Assembly: GCF_035974275.1 (NCBI RefSeq) | Contig: NZ_CP142422.1 | Span: 4,092,001 to 4,156,000 of the forward strand | Source: Chryseobacterium sp. MYb264 | Lineage (GTDB): Bacteria; Bacteroidota; Bacteroidia; Flavobacteriales; Weeksellaceae | Direction of reading: 5' to 3' | Length of the DNA: 64,000 nucleotides | In this document: positions 26,960-35,104 of the stretch, in pieces | Layout of the letters: every line of letters begins with the position of its first letter | Numbering within the stretch: position 1 is the stretch's first letter | The notes under the pieces: generated by a model | The model's input: only the letters and a program-made list of their open reading frames with translations | Told to the model about the DNA's origin: nothing | The model's database searches: none | Program-made: the position numbers and the translations under genes

Positions 26960-28525
26960 TTAATAAGAAACCCAACCTAATGGATCTACGGGTGTAGTTC
27001 CGTTCCATACCTGAAAATCAAGGGTGTAGGAGCCGTCGAAATCCTGACCAATCACCCCGACAGGAGTACCTGCCGATACCTGCTGACCTTTAGAAACGCT
27101 TACACTTCCCAAGTTGGAATAAATGGTAAAATAACTACCGTGTTTTAGCATAACCGTTTTGGTTCCGTCACTGTTAGCCAATACCGATGATACCGTTCCC
27201 GGGAATACAGACTTTGCACGTGTACCTGAAGGCACTGATATTTTTATACCGTTATTTTCTTCGTAGATATTTTTAAATACAGGGTGTGGCTGTCTTCCGA
27301 AACGGTGGGTAATTTGCCCCACTTTATCTGCCGGATAGCCTAATCTTCCTCTTGCATCTGCAAAGTTGCTTCCTGCTACTGTTGTAACTCCGTAGCTTGT
27401 CATTGCTTTTGTTTCCGCTACTTTTTTATCATCTTCTTTTTTCTTAGCCAATGCCGCTTCTGCTGCTCTTGCAGAGGCTAATTTATCAGCTGCTTCTTTA
27501 GCTCTTGCATTGGCTTCATCAGCTGCTTTTTTAGCAGCTAATTTTCTTGCTTCGTCTCTTGCTGTTGCTTCTGCTCTCTTGGCATCTTCATTTCTTTTTC
27601 TTTCTTCTTCAGCTCTTTTAGCCGCTAATTCAGCTGCCTTTTTTGCTTCGGCTTCAGCTAGCAATCTTTCTTTTTCTAAAGCTTCAGCTCTTGCTTTGGC
27701 TTCAGCTTCAATTCTTGCTTTTTCTCTTTCCGCTGCTATTTTAGCCAAACGAATTTTCTCTGCTTCTGCTTTTTTTCTTGCTTCTTCCTCAGCTTTTGCA
27801 ATTCTGATCTCTTCAGCAATGATGGATCTGATTTGTCCCTCCAATGCTTTAGACTGCGTTTGCTTTTGTCTTAATTCTCCGGCTAATTTTGTCTCGTTTT
27901 TCTTGAATTCTACAACAAGCTGCTCTCTCTGAGCTCTTTCAACGTTGATGGTTTTCAGATCTTTCTGTTGGTTTACCAAAAGATTTTCTTTTTCCTTCAT
28001 TGAATTTTGCCTCTGAGCAATTGTCTTTTTAATCTGCGCTGCAGCATTTGAGATTTCAGCCGCTTTTTTGTCTTGATAGTCGGAATATTGCTTTAAATAC
28101 TGAACCCTTCTGATGGCTTCACCCATATTTTTAGCAGAAAGAATAAAGGTCACTTTATTTTGTACCCCTTTATTTTTATAGGCTTTTACAAGAACATCCG
28201 CGTAATTTTTTCTGAGAACGGCCAGTTCTCTGTTTTGTTTGTTGATTTCAAGTTGTTTAAGGTAGATGTCATCCTCAATAAATCTCTTTTCCTTTTGCGT
28301 ATTATTGTATACCTTCTCTCTTAGTTGAAGCTTCTTATTAACATTGTCAAGGTAAGCTACTGAAAGTTTAGATTCGCTTCTTGTCTTTGCTAAATCTGTA
28401 TTTATTTGTGCAATTTGTTTTTTAAGATCGGCATTTTGTTTTTGTAACTGCTCCTTTCTTCCACTTTGAGCGTGGTTCAGTCCAAACAATAAAATACCTA
28501 TTAAAAAGCTAAATTTTTTAATCAT
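26960..28525 (-). CDS. envC: EnvC-like murein hydrolase activator with LytM domain
   Basis: A 521-residue periplasmic protein. A signal peptide (1-19) is followed by a long coiled coil (about 20-370) that turns into Ala/Glu/Lys/Arg-rich repeats, and then by a C-terminal LytM/M23 domain (about 405-521). The zinc-binding residues of active M23 peptidases are not seen: NNGIKISVP stands where HxGxD is expected, IYSNLGSV replaces the YxHL histidine, and YTLDFQVW replaces the final HxH. This degenerate site is the hallmark of EnvC/NlpD-type activators of cell-wall amidases at the division site. Its start overlaps the DUF4292 gene stop by 4 nt. Confidence 0.88.
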   Translation of the reverse strand: MIKKFSFLIGILLFGLNHAQSGRKEQLQKQNADLKKQIAQINTDLAKTRSESKLSVAYLDNVNKKLQLREKVYNNTQKEKRFIEDDIYLKQLEINKQNRELAVLRKNYADVLVKAYKNKGVQNKVTFILSAKNMGEAIRRVQYLKQYSDYQDKKAAEISNAAAQIKKTIAQRQNSMKEKENLLVNQQKDLKTINVERAQREQLVVEFKKNETKLAGELRQKQTQSKALEGQIRSIIAEEIRIAKAEEEARKKAEAEKIRLAKIAAEREKARIEAEAKARAEALEKERLLAEAEAKKAAELAAKRAEEERKRNEDAKRAEATARDEARKLAAKKAADEANARAKEAADKLASARAAEAALAKKKEDDKKVAETKAMTSYGVTTVAGSNFADARGRLGYPADKVGQITHRFGRQPHPVFKNIYEENNGIKISVPSGTRAKSVFPGTVSSVLANSDGTKTVMLKHGSYFTIYSNLGSVSVSKGQQVSAGTPVGVIGQDFDGSYTLDFQVWNGTTPVDPLGWVSY

Positions 28526-29364
28526 TTAATCTCAATTTTCTTGTAACTAGATGGTACAGAATAGGCTGTTTCCATCCTCGAAAAGTCAAATTTCGTATTT
28601 TCTAATAAGATTTGGCTCGATTTTGAACCTTTTATAATTATTTTAACATTTTTTGGAAGACGGATTCCGTTAAACACCTCCCAGTTGCTGTAAGAAATTT
28701 CCAGCTCATCTGATGAAAGCACATCCTTTAAATTCACATCCAGCAAATCGTAATTTTCGTCATAGTGCAATGTTATTTTATATTCCCTTTTCTTTTCGTC
28801 TGTTTCTATTTTCTGGGTTCCGTTAGAAACCATTTTGTATCCCTGTGCATTTTTAGTCAGCGAAAACTGAGAATCACTTATTTTTACGAATGTTCTTCCC
28901 ATTAAAATTTTTTCCAGCGATTTATAATCAATGAAATTGACATTTAACAGTTTATTGAGATAGTCAAAATCAGAATCAATATAAGATTTACTTGTTCTGT
29001 CAAAACCTTTTACTCCGTCCGGTGTTGCGATTCCTCTTGCTACGTTGATGAATAACGCCTGAAGATTCATCCAAACCTTTTTGTTATTTTCAATATAAAT
29101 AGTCGCATCAAGCGTCGGAATAAAACTTCCGGTCTCAACATTTACTTTGCTGTTTATTTTTATCTGATCGAATGTGGGAGGAAGAAGCACATGTTGGTAA
29201 AAAGACATTTTGTCTCTTACAGGTTCATTGGCATCTTTTGGGTTGTTATCGTTATTCATAACGGTGCTGTCAGCCACCTTACCATTGTTATTTCTGGTTG
29301 CATTTCTGGTTTTACATGAAGATAAAACGAGCAATAACAATAATAATGAGATCCAGTTTTTCAT
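28522..29364 (-). CDS. DUF4292 lipoprotein
   Basis: From the ATG at 29364 the protein is 280 aa and starts with a lipoprotein signal, MKNWISLLLLLLVLSSCKTR (lipobox cysteine 17). A longer reading would put 19 residues before the signal. The mature part (FDQIKINSKVNVETGSFIPT, VWMNLQALFINVARGIATPD) resembles the LolA/LolB-like beta-sheet fold suggested for DUF4292, so a lipid- or lipoprotein-handling role in the periplasm is possible but unproven. It is translationally coupled to envC. Confidence 0.8.
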   Translation of the reverse strand: MKNWISLLLLLLVLSSCKTRNATRNNNGKVADSTVMNNDNNPKDANEPVRDKMSFYQHVLLPPTFDQIKINSKVNVETGSFIPTLDATIYIENNKKVWMNLQALFINVARGIATPDGVKGFDRTSKSYIDSDFDYLNKLLNVNFIDYKSLEKILMGRTFVKISDSQFSLTKNAQGYKMVSNGTQKIETDEKKREYKITLHYDENYDLLDVNLKDVLSSDELEISYSNWEVFNGIRLPKNVKIIIKGSKSSQILLENTKFDFSRMETAYSVPSSYKKIEIK

Positions 29365-29410
29365 GTGTTTTTCTTTTCGAATAGTTAAAATACGGTGCAA
29401 TATTAACGCC

Positions 29411-29438
29411 AAACCACACAAAATGTTTTGTGTGGTTT
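29411..29438. terminator. Terminator hairpin after the nucleotidyltransferase gene
   Basis: The 13-bp perfect arms AAACCACACAAAA / TTTTGTGTGGTTT with a 2-nt centre lie 30 nt past the stop at 29469 (minus strand), upstream of DUF4292. Confidence 0.75.
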
Positions 29439-29468
29439 GAATATACGGTATTAATTTAAAACAATTAA

Positions 29469-30485
29469 TTATTTAGACAAAAAATCCAAAACGGAATAAT
29501 CACCTAATGAAATTTCTCTTGCAACACCGAAATACTGCGCAGAATTTCCGATCATTGAGTTGGAAAGATTTCCATGGTTAATGGTTGTGTTTTCCTGAAT
29601 CAAAGAATTTTCAATATTTGAATTTACAACTACCGTGTTATTTCCCAACGAAACACCAGGACCAACTTTTGAGTTTGAAATCTTAACATTTTCACCAATA
29701 AAACAAGGCTGAATGATCAAAGAATTCTCAATTTGTGCAGAAGCGGGGAAGTGAGACATTTCTTCTTTTTCGTAAGCTAAAATTTTGCTGTTGGTTTCTA
29801 CGGTTGCATTTTTATTTCCGCAATCCATCCAGTCGTTCACTTTTCCAAGTGTAAATTTTGCCCCTTTTGATCTGAGGTTTTCCAGCGCTGTCGTCAACTG
29901 ATATTCGCCACCATTTTTAATATCGTGATCCATGATATAATTGATTTCTTCCATCAGTTTTTCAGCGCTGTTGAAATAATAAATTCCGATAATCGCCAAA
30001 TCTGAAACAAAAGTTTTGGGCTTCTCAACAAAATCAGTAATGAAACCATAGTTATCTAATTTTACAACTCCGAAAGCTGCAGGGTCTTCAACACTTTTTA
30101 CCCAGATTACCCCATCCGAATTTTTATCTAAAACAAAATCTGCACGGAAAAGCGTGTCGGCGAAAGCGATCACAATATCTCCTGTCATCGATTGTTCTGC
30201 ACATTTAATAGCATGTGCTGTCCCAAGAGGGTCATTTTGGTAATAAATACTTCCTTTTGCTCCCAATTTTTCAGCGATCTGAACCAGAGATTTTTCAATC
30301 TCAGGACCAAAATCTCCGATGATAAAAGCTACTTCTTCAATTTCTTCTCCTGCAACTTTAGCAATATCTTCAACTAATCTTTGTACGATTGGCTTTCCGG
30401 CAATGGGAATGAGAGGTTTTGGAACCGTTAAGGTATGCGGACGTAATCTGGACCCACGTCCAGCCATAGGAACTATAATTTTCAT
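29469..30485 (-). CDS. Sugar-phosphate nucleotidyltransferase with beta-helix C-terminus
   Basis: A 338-residue enzyme that would make a nucleotide-activated sugar from NTP and a sugar 1-phosphate. The N-terminal signature is IVPMAGRGSRLRPHTLTVPK with PKPLIPIAGKP, and the metal site is likely in FADTLF. From about 240 on there is a left-handed beta-helix of hexapeptide-like turns (VKISNSKVGPGVSLGNNTVV), as in GlmU or some glucose-1-phosphate thymidylyltransferases. The ATG at 30485 is used because 12 extra upstream residues break homology. The nucleotide and sugar are not determined. The flippase gene is upstream on the same strand. Confidence 0.85.
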   Translation of the reverse strand: MKIIVPMAGRGSRLRPHTLTVPKPLIPIAGKPIVQRLVEDIAKVAGEEIEEVAFIIGDFGPEIEKSLVQIAEKLGAKGSIYYQNDPLGTAHAIKCAEQSMTGDIVIAFADTLFRADFVLDKNSDGVIWVKSVEDPAAFGVVKLDNYGFITDFVEKPKTFVSDLAIIGIYYFNSAEKLMEEINYIMDHDIKNGGEYQLTTALENLRSKGAKFTLGKVNDWMDCGNKNATVETNSKILAYEKEEMSHFPASAQIENSLIIQPCFIGENVKISNSKVGPGVSLGNNTVVVNSNIENSLIQENTTINHGNLSNSMIGNSAQYFGVAREISLGDYSVLDFLSK

Positions 30486-30634
30486 AAATGATGTAAAGAG
30501 TTTTTTATTAGTTAGTTTCAATATCTAGGTTAAAGATAATAATTAAAACCTATGCTGTGGTATGATTAATATCTTTTTAAATATTTGTTTACATTCGAAC
30601 AGCCTTGTTTAAGCAGCAAAACAAAGACCAAAGT

Positions 30635-32056
30635 TTAATTCTTTCGGATTCTTGATAAAATCATGGCTTTTTCGGAGTAAAGGACAATACCTGCATAAAT
30701 TATGAAGAGTAAATTTCCTATCCATAAATTATAGTCAAAAAATACCACGATTATATAGCTGAAAATAGCTAAAAGAATAATAAAGAAAGAGATTTTTTTC
30801 ATTCGGTATGGAATAGGATAATATTTCTGACCAAGGAAATAAGAAAGAATCATCATTGAGAAGTAAGCAGCTAAAGTTACCCAAGCAGAAACCATAAATC
30901 CGTATTCTTTTAATAAAACCAAATTTAAAATAATCGTAATGATAGCGCCCGTCCAGGAAATATAAGTTCCTATTCTTGTTCTGTCGGTTACTTTATACCA
31001 CGTGGAAAGATTATAATAAATTCCAAAAAATAAATTGGCAATTACAATAATAGGAATGATATTAATAGCAATCCAGTAAGAACTGTTCGGTACCAATAAA
31101 AGCTTAATCCAAGAAACATTAGCAATGATTCCCAATGCTACAATCGATGCAAAAAATGAAAAATATTCAGTTACTTTCGCATAGGTGTTTTTGGCATTTT
31201 CATTATTCATTTGTTTAAAGAAGAACGGTTCAATTCCCATTCGGTATGCCGTGACGAAAAGTGTCATCAAAACCGCCATTTTATAACAACCACCATAAGC
31301 ACCGGCATCAGAATCTTCAATTAAAAACCTTTGAATGAATTTGTCAAAATTTTCATTCACCATAAATGCCAGTCCGGCAATCATAATCGGCCATGAATAT
31401 TTAATCATTTGAAGAAAAAGATCTTTAGAAAATTGAAATTTTACTTTCAAAATAACAGGAACAACCAATAAAACTCCAACAAAACTTGCCGCTAAATTAC
31501 TGTAAAAAGGATAAGAGACTTTTTCTTTTAAGCCTAATTTAAGTGAAAATTCCTGTGGAATATAAAGGAATAAAGCAATCGCAAATGCGCTTTGAAAAAC
31601 GGCTTGTATTACTCTGATAGCCGTATATTTTATAGGTTTGTTGTGAAATCTGAACCAAGCTAAAGGAATCACAAGAATATTATCGAAGAAAGCAATCCAT
31701 GCAAACCATCGAATGAATTCCGGCGTATTAGAATAGTCAAAAAGATCAGCAATTGGTTGATTAAATAATAAAACAAGTATTAAAAAAACTGTCGATAAGC
31801 CTGTTAAAAACCAAAAAGAGGTATTGAAGACTTTCTGCTCATTGTCTTTATCCGATGAAAATCGAAAATATGCCGTTTCAAAACCAAAAGAAAGAACAAT
31901 ATTGACAAATGAAATCAATGCATACAGATTGGTGAAAATCGCAAATGCACTATTGTCGATATTTTTAATAAATAAATAGTTAAGCAAAACAACAATTATC
32001 CTTGGCATAATTGCGCCGATTCCATATATAATTGTTTCGTTAAGAAGTTTCTTCAA
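30635..32056 (-). CDS. Polysaccharide flippase (Wzx/MATE-like)
   Basis: A 473-residue integral membrane protein with about 12-14 hydrophobic helices. It starts ETIIYGIGAIMPRIIVVLLN and includes FGFETAYFRFSSDK and AYRMGIEPFFFKQMNNE, features of the oligosaccharide flippase / polysaccharide-biosynthesis family in the MOP superfamily. It would move lipid-linked glycans across the inner membrane. It is near a sugar nucleotidyltransferase but no glycosyltransferase operon is present, so the substrate is unknown. Confidence 0.85.
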   Translation of the reverse strand: MKKLLNETIIYGIGAIMPRIIVVLLNYLFIKNIDNSAFAIFTNLYALISFVNIVLSFGFETAYFRFSSDKDNEQKVFNTSFWFLTGLSTVFLILVLLFNQPIADLFDYSNTPEFIRWFAWIAFFDNILVIPLAWFRFHNKPIKYTAIRVIQAVFQSAFAIALFLYIPQEFSLKLGLKEKVSYPFYSNLAASFVGVLLVVPVILKVKFQFSKDLFLQMIKYSWPIMIAGLAFMVNENFDKFIQRFLIEDSDAGAYGGCYKMAVLMTLFVTAYRMGIEPFFFKQMNNENAKNTYAKVTEYFSFFASIVALGIIANVSWIKLLLVPNSSYWIAINIIPIIVIANLFFGIYYNLSTWYKVTDRTRIGTYISWTGAIITIILNLVLLKEYGFMVSAWVTLAAYFSMMILSYFLGQKYYPIPYRMKKISFFIILLAIFSYIIVVFFDYNLWIGNLLFIIYAGIVLYSEKAMILSRIRKN

Positions 32057-32145
32057 AATGTGAAATTTTTATGCAAATGTAAATATTTAGAAATTGATTT
32101 TTTATCGGTGACATAAAAATTCGTTCATAAACCTTAATTTTGAAA

Positions 32146-32178
32146 AACTTTGTCAAAGTTCAAAACTTTGACAAAGTT
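32146..32178. repeat. Palindrome (CTTTGTCAAAG type) before pyrC
   Basis: AACTTTGTCAAAGTT and AACTTTGACAAAGTT are exact reverse complements around CAA. It is a diverged relative of the palindrome at 5631-5665 and lies 51 nt before the pyrC start. Confidence 0.75.
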
Positions 32179-32229
32179 GGCAGTTGAACAGGACTGTGGT
32201 TTAAGCATCCAATATTTAAAAAGTAAACA

Positions 32230-33567
32230 ATGAAGACCTTAATCAAAAATGTAAAAATCGTCAACGAAGGAAAGATCGTTGAAGGTGATATTCTAATTGA
32301 AAATGATTTAATTTCTAAAATAGATTCCCAAATTTCTGAAGATGCAGATCAAATTATCGATGGTGAAGGGAAATATCTTTTACCGGGAGTAATTGATGAT
32401 CAGGTGCATTTTCGCGAACCGGGTTTAACGCATAAAGGTGAAATTGAAACTGAATCTCGTGCTGCAATCGCTGGTGGAACAACAAGTTTCATCGATCAGC
32501 CGAATACTGTTCCGAATGCTGTTACGCAGGAATTATTGGCAGATAAATATGAAATTGCATCTCAAAAAGCGTACGCCAATTATGGTTTCATGATGGGGGG
32601 AACGAATGACAATCTGGAAGAAGTGTTGAAAACAAATCCAAGAAATGTTCCTGGAATTAAACTATTTTTGGGTTCGTCAACAGGAAATATGTTAGTGGAT
32701 AATCCTGAAACTTTGGAAAATATTTTCAGTAATACCAAAATGCTGATTGCCGTTCATTGCGAGGATGAAGCGACGATTAAAGCCAATACTCAAAAATATG
32801 TTGATGAATACGGTGAAGATATTCCTGTGAAATTCCACCATTTGATTAGAAGTGAAGAGGCCTGTTATAAATCTTCTTCAAAAGCAATTGAATTGGCAAA
32901 AAAAACGGGAGCGAGACTTCATGTTTTTCATTTGTCAACAGCGAAAGAAACGGAACTTTTCAGAAATGATATTCCTTTAAAAGATAAAAAAATAACGGCG
33001 GAAGTTTGTGTTCATCACTTGACTTTCACCAATGAAGATTACGAGACAAGAGGTGGATTAATAAAATGGAATCCTGCCGTAAAAACGCAAAAAGACAAAG
33101 ACGGACTTTGGGAAGCGTTGTTGGACGATAGAATTGATGTAATTGCTACAGATCACGCACCACACACTTGGGAAGAAAAGCAGAATACGTATCTAAAATG
33201 CCCTTCCGGAGCACCTTTGGTTCAGCATTCTTTAGTCGTAATGTTAGAAAATTATAAAAACGGTAAAATTTCTTTGGAGAAAATCGTTGAAAAAATGGCT
33301 CATAATCCGGCAATCCTTTTCAGAGTGGAAAAAAGAGGTTTTGTGAGAGAGGGTTACAAAGCAGATTTGGTTTTGGTTGACTTAAATGAAAACTGGACGG
33401 TTGGAAAAGAAAATATCCTTTATAAATGCGGTTGGAGCCCATTGGAAGGAATGAATTTCCATTCTAAAGTAACTCATACTTTTGTCAACGGAAATCTGGT
33501 TTATGACAACGGAAAAATTAATGAACAGAAATTCGGAGAGCGTTTGCTTTTTGAAATTCAGGAATAA
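32230..33567 (+). CDS. pyrC: Dihydroorotase
   Basis: A 445-residue amidohydrolase that closes carbamoyl-aspartate to dihydroorotate in pyrimidine synthesis. The metal-site region reads GVIDDQVHFREPGLTHKGE: the second His of the usual HxH is kept (H60) but the first position is Gln (Q58). The probable carboxylated Lys in IKLFLGSS, His in AVHCEDEA and HVFHLST, and Asp in IATDHAPHT follow. The QVHFREP variant is, as far as I recall, normal for Bacteroidota dihydroorotases. A single gene, preceded by a palindrome and followed by an AACGGGCTTTAGCCCGTT terminator-like hairpin. Confidence 0.9.
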   Translation: MKTLIKNVKIVNEGKIVEGDILIENDLISKIDSQISEDADQIIDGEGKYLLPGVIDDQVHFREPGLTHKGEIETESRAAIAGGTTSFIDQPNTVPNAVTQELLADKYEIASQKAYANYGFMMGGTNDNLEEVLKTNPRNVPGIKLFLGSSTGNMLVDNPETLENIFSNTKMLIAVHCEDEATIKANTQKYVDEYGEDIPVKFHHLIRSEEACYKSSSKAIELAKKTGARLHVFHLSTAKETELFRNDIPLKDKKITAEVCVHHLTFTNEDYETRGGLIKWNPAVKTQKDKDGLWEALLDDRIDVIATDHAPHTWEEKQNTYLKCPSGAPLVQHSLVVMLENYKNGKISLEKIVEKMAHNPAILFRVEKRGFVREGYKADLVLVDLNENWTVGKENILYKCGWSPLEGMNFHSKVTHTFVNGNLVYDNGKINEQKFGERLLFEIQE

Positions 33568-33590
33568 ATAATTTCAAAGTATTGAAATCA

Positions 33591-33650
33591 ATAGGAACGG
33601 GCTTTAGCCCGTTTTTTTATTGGCGATTATTCGAATTGGCTTTAGCCAAA
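33591..33650. repeat. Bipartite hairpin repeat, copy 1; first hairpin is the pyrC terminator
   Basis: The first stem is AACGGGC/GCCCGTT (33596-33613) followed by a T-run, so it can end the pyrC transcript. A second stem, TTGGCTTTAGCCAA, follows about 22 nt on (33636-33649). The reverse complement of the whole arrangement occurs at 53376-53437. Confidence 0.8.
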
Positions 33651-33656
33651 ATATAA

Positions 33657-33738
33657 TTTTCTCTCGCAGATCACTCAGAATACGCAGATGATTTCGTTAA
33701 AAAAAATCTGTGTAATCAGCCAAATCTGCGAGAGAAAA
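33657..33738. repeat. CTCTCGCAGAT inverted repeat, copy 1
   Basis: The 15-bp perfect arms TTTTCTCTCGCAGAT (33657-33671) and ATCTGCGAGAGAAAA (33724-33738) enclose about 50 nt. A diverged copy in the same orientation lies at 34948-35021, so the azoR/hxlR pair sits between the two. Confidence 0.8.
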
Positions 33739-33757
33739 ATAATTCAAATTAAAATAA

Positions 33758-33795
33758 AAAACGAAACCTTCTCAAATTTGAAAAGGCTTCGTTTT
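33758..33795 (-). terminator. Terminator of azoR
   Basis: AAAACGAA-CCTT and AAGG-TTCGTTTT form a stem with one bulge, 23 nt past the azoR stop. Read on the minus strand it is followed by TTTTTTATTTT. Confidence 0.8.
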
Positions 33796-33818
33796 CTAAC
33801 ACTTGTATCTAAAAAAAA

Positions 33819-34421
33819 TTAATCAATAGTAATACCATTAATCGCTTTTTCCAAAGACGTTTCCTGAATTCCCGGAATCGCCAATCCTTCCGCACGAAAA
33901 ACGCTAACATCCGTCACTCCATAAAAACCAAAAATATTTTTGATGTAAGGGACATTAGAATCATAAATTTGATAAGGTCCATCCGAATAAATATTTCCAG
34001 AAGTGAAGGCGATGTATAATTTTTTGTTATTCAATAAGCCTTTTGGTCCGTTTTCATCATATTTAAAAGTATATCCTGCTCTTGAAGTAAAATCAAAATA
34101 AGCTCTTAAAGTAGCCGGAACCGAGAAATTGTACATCGGAGAATCTATCACGATAATGTCTGCTTCCTGTAATTCTGAAATTAATCCTGTTGAATATTCA
34201 TTGATTTCTGCCTGTTCAGAAGAATGATTTTCTGCCGGAGAGAAAAAAGTATTGATGTGAACTTCTTCCAAAAGTGGGACTAAGTTTTTCGTCAGATCAC
34301 GCTCTTTTATGATAACATCAGAATATTTTTCCTGAATTTTTTCGATAACGGCATTTCCTAATTTTCTGCTTGCAGATATTTCAGCTCTTGGGCTTGAAAT
34401 AATGTGAAGTATGTTTTTCAT
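33819..34421 (-). CDS. azoR: FMN-dependent NADH-azoreductase
   Basis: A 200-residue flavodoxin-fold oxidoreductase. ILHIISSPRAEISASRKLGN is the N-terminal FMN-phosphate loop, DSPMYNFSVPATLRAYFD is the conserved FMN-binding block (PMYNFxVP), and the later FTSGNIYSDG matches the family. Such enzymes reduce quinones and azo compounds with NADH, and often act in detoxification of electrophiles. It is divergent from an HxlR regulator gene, and a 22-bp perfect palindrome lies between the two starts, so control by that regulator is likely. Confidence 0.92.
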   Translation of the reverse strand: MKNILHIISSPRAEISASRKLGNAVIEKIQEKYSDVIIKERDLTKNLVPLLEEVHINTFFSPAENHSSEQAEINEYSTGLISELQEADIIVIDSPMYNFSVPATLRAYFDFTSRAGYTFKYDENGPKGLLNNKKLYIAFTSGNIYSDGPYQIYDSNVPYIKNIFGFYGVTDVSVFRAEGLAIPGIQETSLEKAINGITID

Positions 34422-34445
34422 TTTTTTTAATTAAAATTTCTTTTA

Positions 34446-34453
34446 CAAAATTA
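34446..34453 (-). promoter_or_regulatory. Possible azoR -7 element
   Basis: Read on the minus strand the bases are TAATTTTG, an exact fit to TAnnTTTG, 24 nt before the azoR ATG. No good -33 element at the right spacing was seen. Confidence 0.4.
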
Positions 34454-34486
34454 TGTACATTTGCTAAAGAAAAGTTAGTAGTATAC

Positions 34487-34508
34487 AAAAGGTTAGTACT
34501 AACCTTTT
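34487..34508. promoter_or_regulatory. 22-bp perfect palindrome, likely HxlR operator
   Basis: AAAAGGTTAGT and ACTAACCTTTT are exact reverse complements with no spacer, 22 nt before the hxlR ATG and 65 nt before the azoR ATG. A further half-site-like GTTAGT is present just upstream (about 34474-34479). HxlR regulators bind as dimers, so this is the natural operator candidate. Confidence 0.7.
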
Positions 34509-34530
34509 TGTTAGTTGAAAAATTAGTTTT

Positions 34531-34905
34531 ATGGAAAATTCTGTTGCTTCAGCAAAACATCTGTTTACCGGAAAATGCTCCGAAAACCTTTCGTCTGTGG
34601 AAGATGCGATCTATGTAATCGGTGGAAAGTGGAAACTGAAAATCATCATCGTTTTACAAGAAAACGGAAATATCCGCTTCAACGAATTACAAAGAACAAT
34701 CAACGGAATTTCAGCGAGAGTGCTTTCTAACGAATTGAAAGATTTGGAATTAAATGGTTTCGTCAAAAGACTTGTTCACGCAGATCAAACGCCTGTTATG
34801 GTGGAATATATCTCAACGGATTATAGCCGAACATTGAAACCTGTTATCATCGCGCTTTCAGAATGGGGAAAGACGCATAAGAGAAAAATTAAGGAAGATT
34901 TTTAA
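34531..34905 (+). CDS. HxlR family transcriptional regulator
   Basis: A 124-residue winged-helix regulator. It has the HxlR signature VEDAIYVIGGKWKLKIIIVL, INGISARVLSNELKDLELNG (recognition helix and turn) and GFVKRLVHADQTPVMVEYIS (the wing). A cysteine at about position 16 (TGKCSENL) matches the redox-sensing Cys used by some family members. It is divergent from azoR, which suggests it controls a quinone or aldehyde detoxification response. It ends at an intrinsic terminator. Confidence 0.92.
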   Translation: MENSVASAKHLFTGKCSENLSSVEDAIYVIGGKWKLKIIIVLQENGNIRFNELQRTINGISARVLSNELKDLELNGFVKRLVHADQTPVMVEYISTDYSRTLKPVIIALSEWGKTHKRKIKEDF

Positions 34906-34908
34906 AAT

Positions 34909-34938
34909 AAAAAAGACTACAAATCGCAGTCTTTTTTA
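34909..34938 (+). terminator. Terminator of hxlR
   Basis: The 10-bp arms AAAAAAGACT / AGTCTTTTTT enclose a short loop 4 nt past the hxlR stop and end in a T-run. Confidence 0.85.
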
Positions 34939-34947
34939 TTTGTTTTC

Positions 34948-35021
34948 CCACAGATTTCTCAGACTTTCTCAGATGATTATGCTAAAAAAAATCTGCGTAA
35001 TCTGCAAAATCAGCGAGAGAA
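34948..35021. repeat. CTCTCGCAGAT inverted repeat, copy 2 (diverged)
   Basis: It aligns over about 75 nt with 33657-33738 in the same orientation, sharing CAGATGATT, AAAAAAAATCTG and GCGAGAGAA. The left arm is degraded, so the copy is older or partial. About 35044-35090 then holds a separate TTAGTGAAACTAGTGC-type intergenic sequence. Confidence 0.65.
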
Positions 35022-35104
35022 TATATTATTAGAATTGATTCATATCCACTTAAAATTAGTGAAACTAGTGCAAAACATTCGCGTCATTAGTGTTTAAGTA
35101 AAAA

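Noticed and set aside
27510..27932. Plus-strand frame rich in Ala, Ser and Leu
   Set aside because: It is the complement of the Ala/Glu/Lys repeats of the EnvC coiled coil; low-complexity coding on one strand opens the other.
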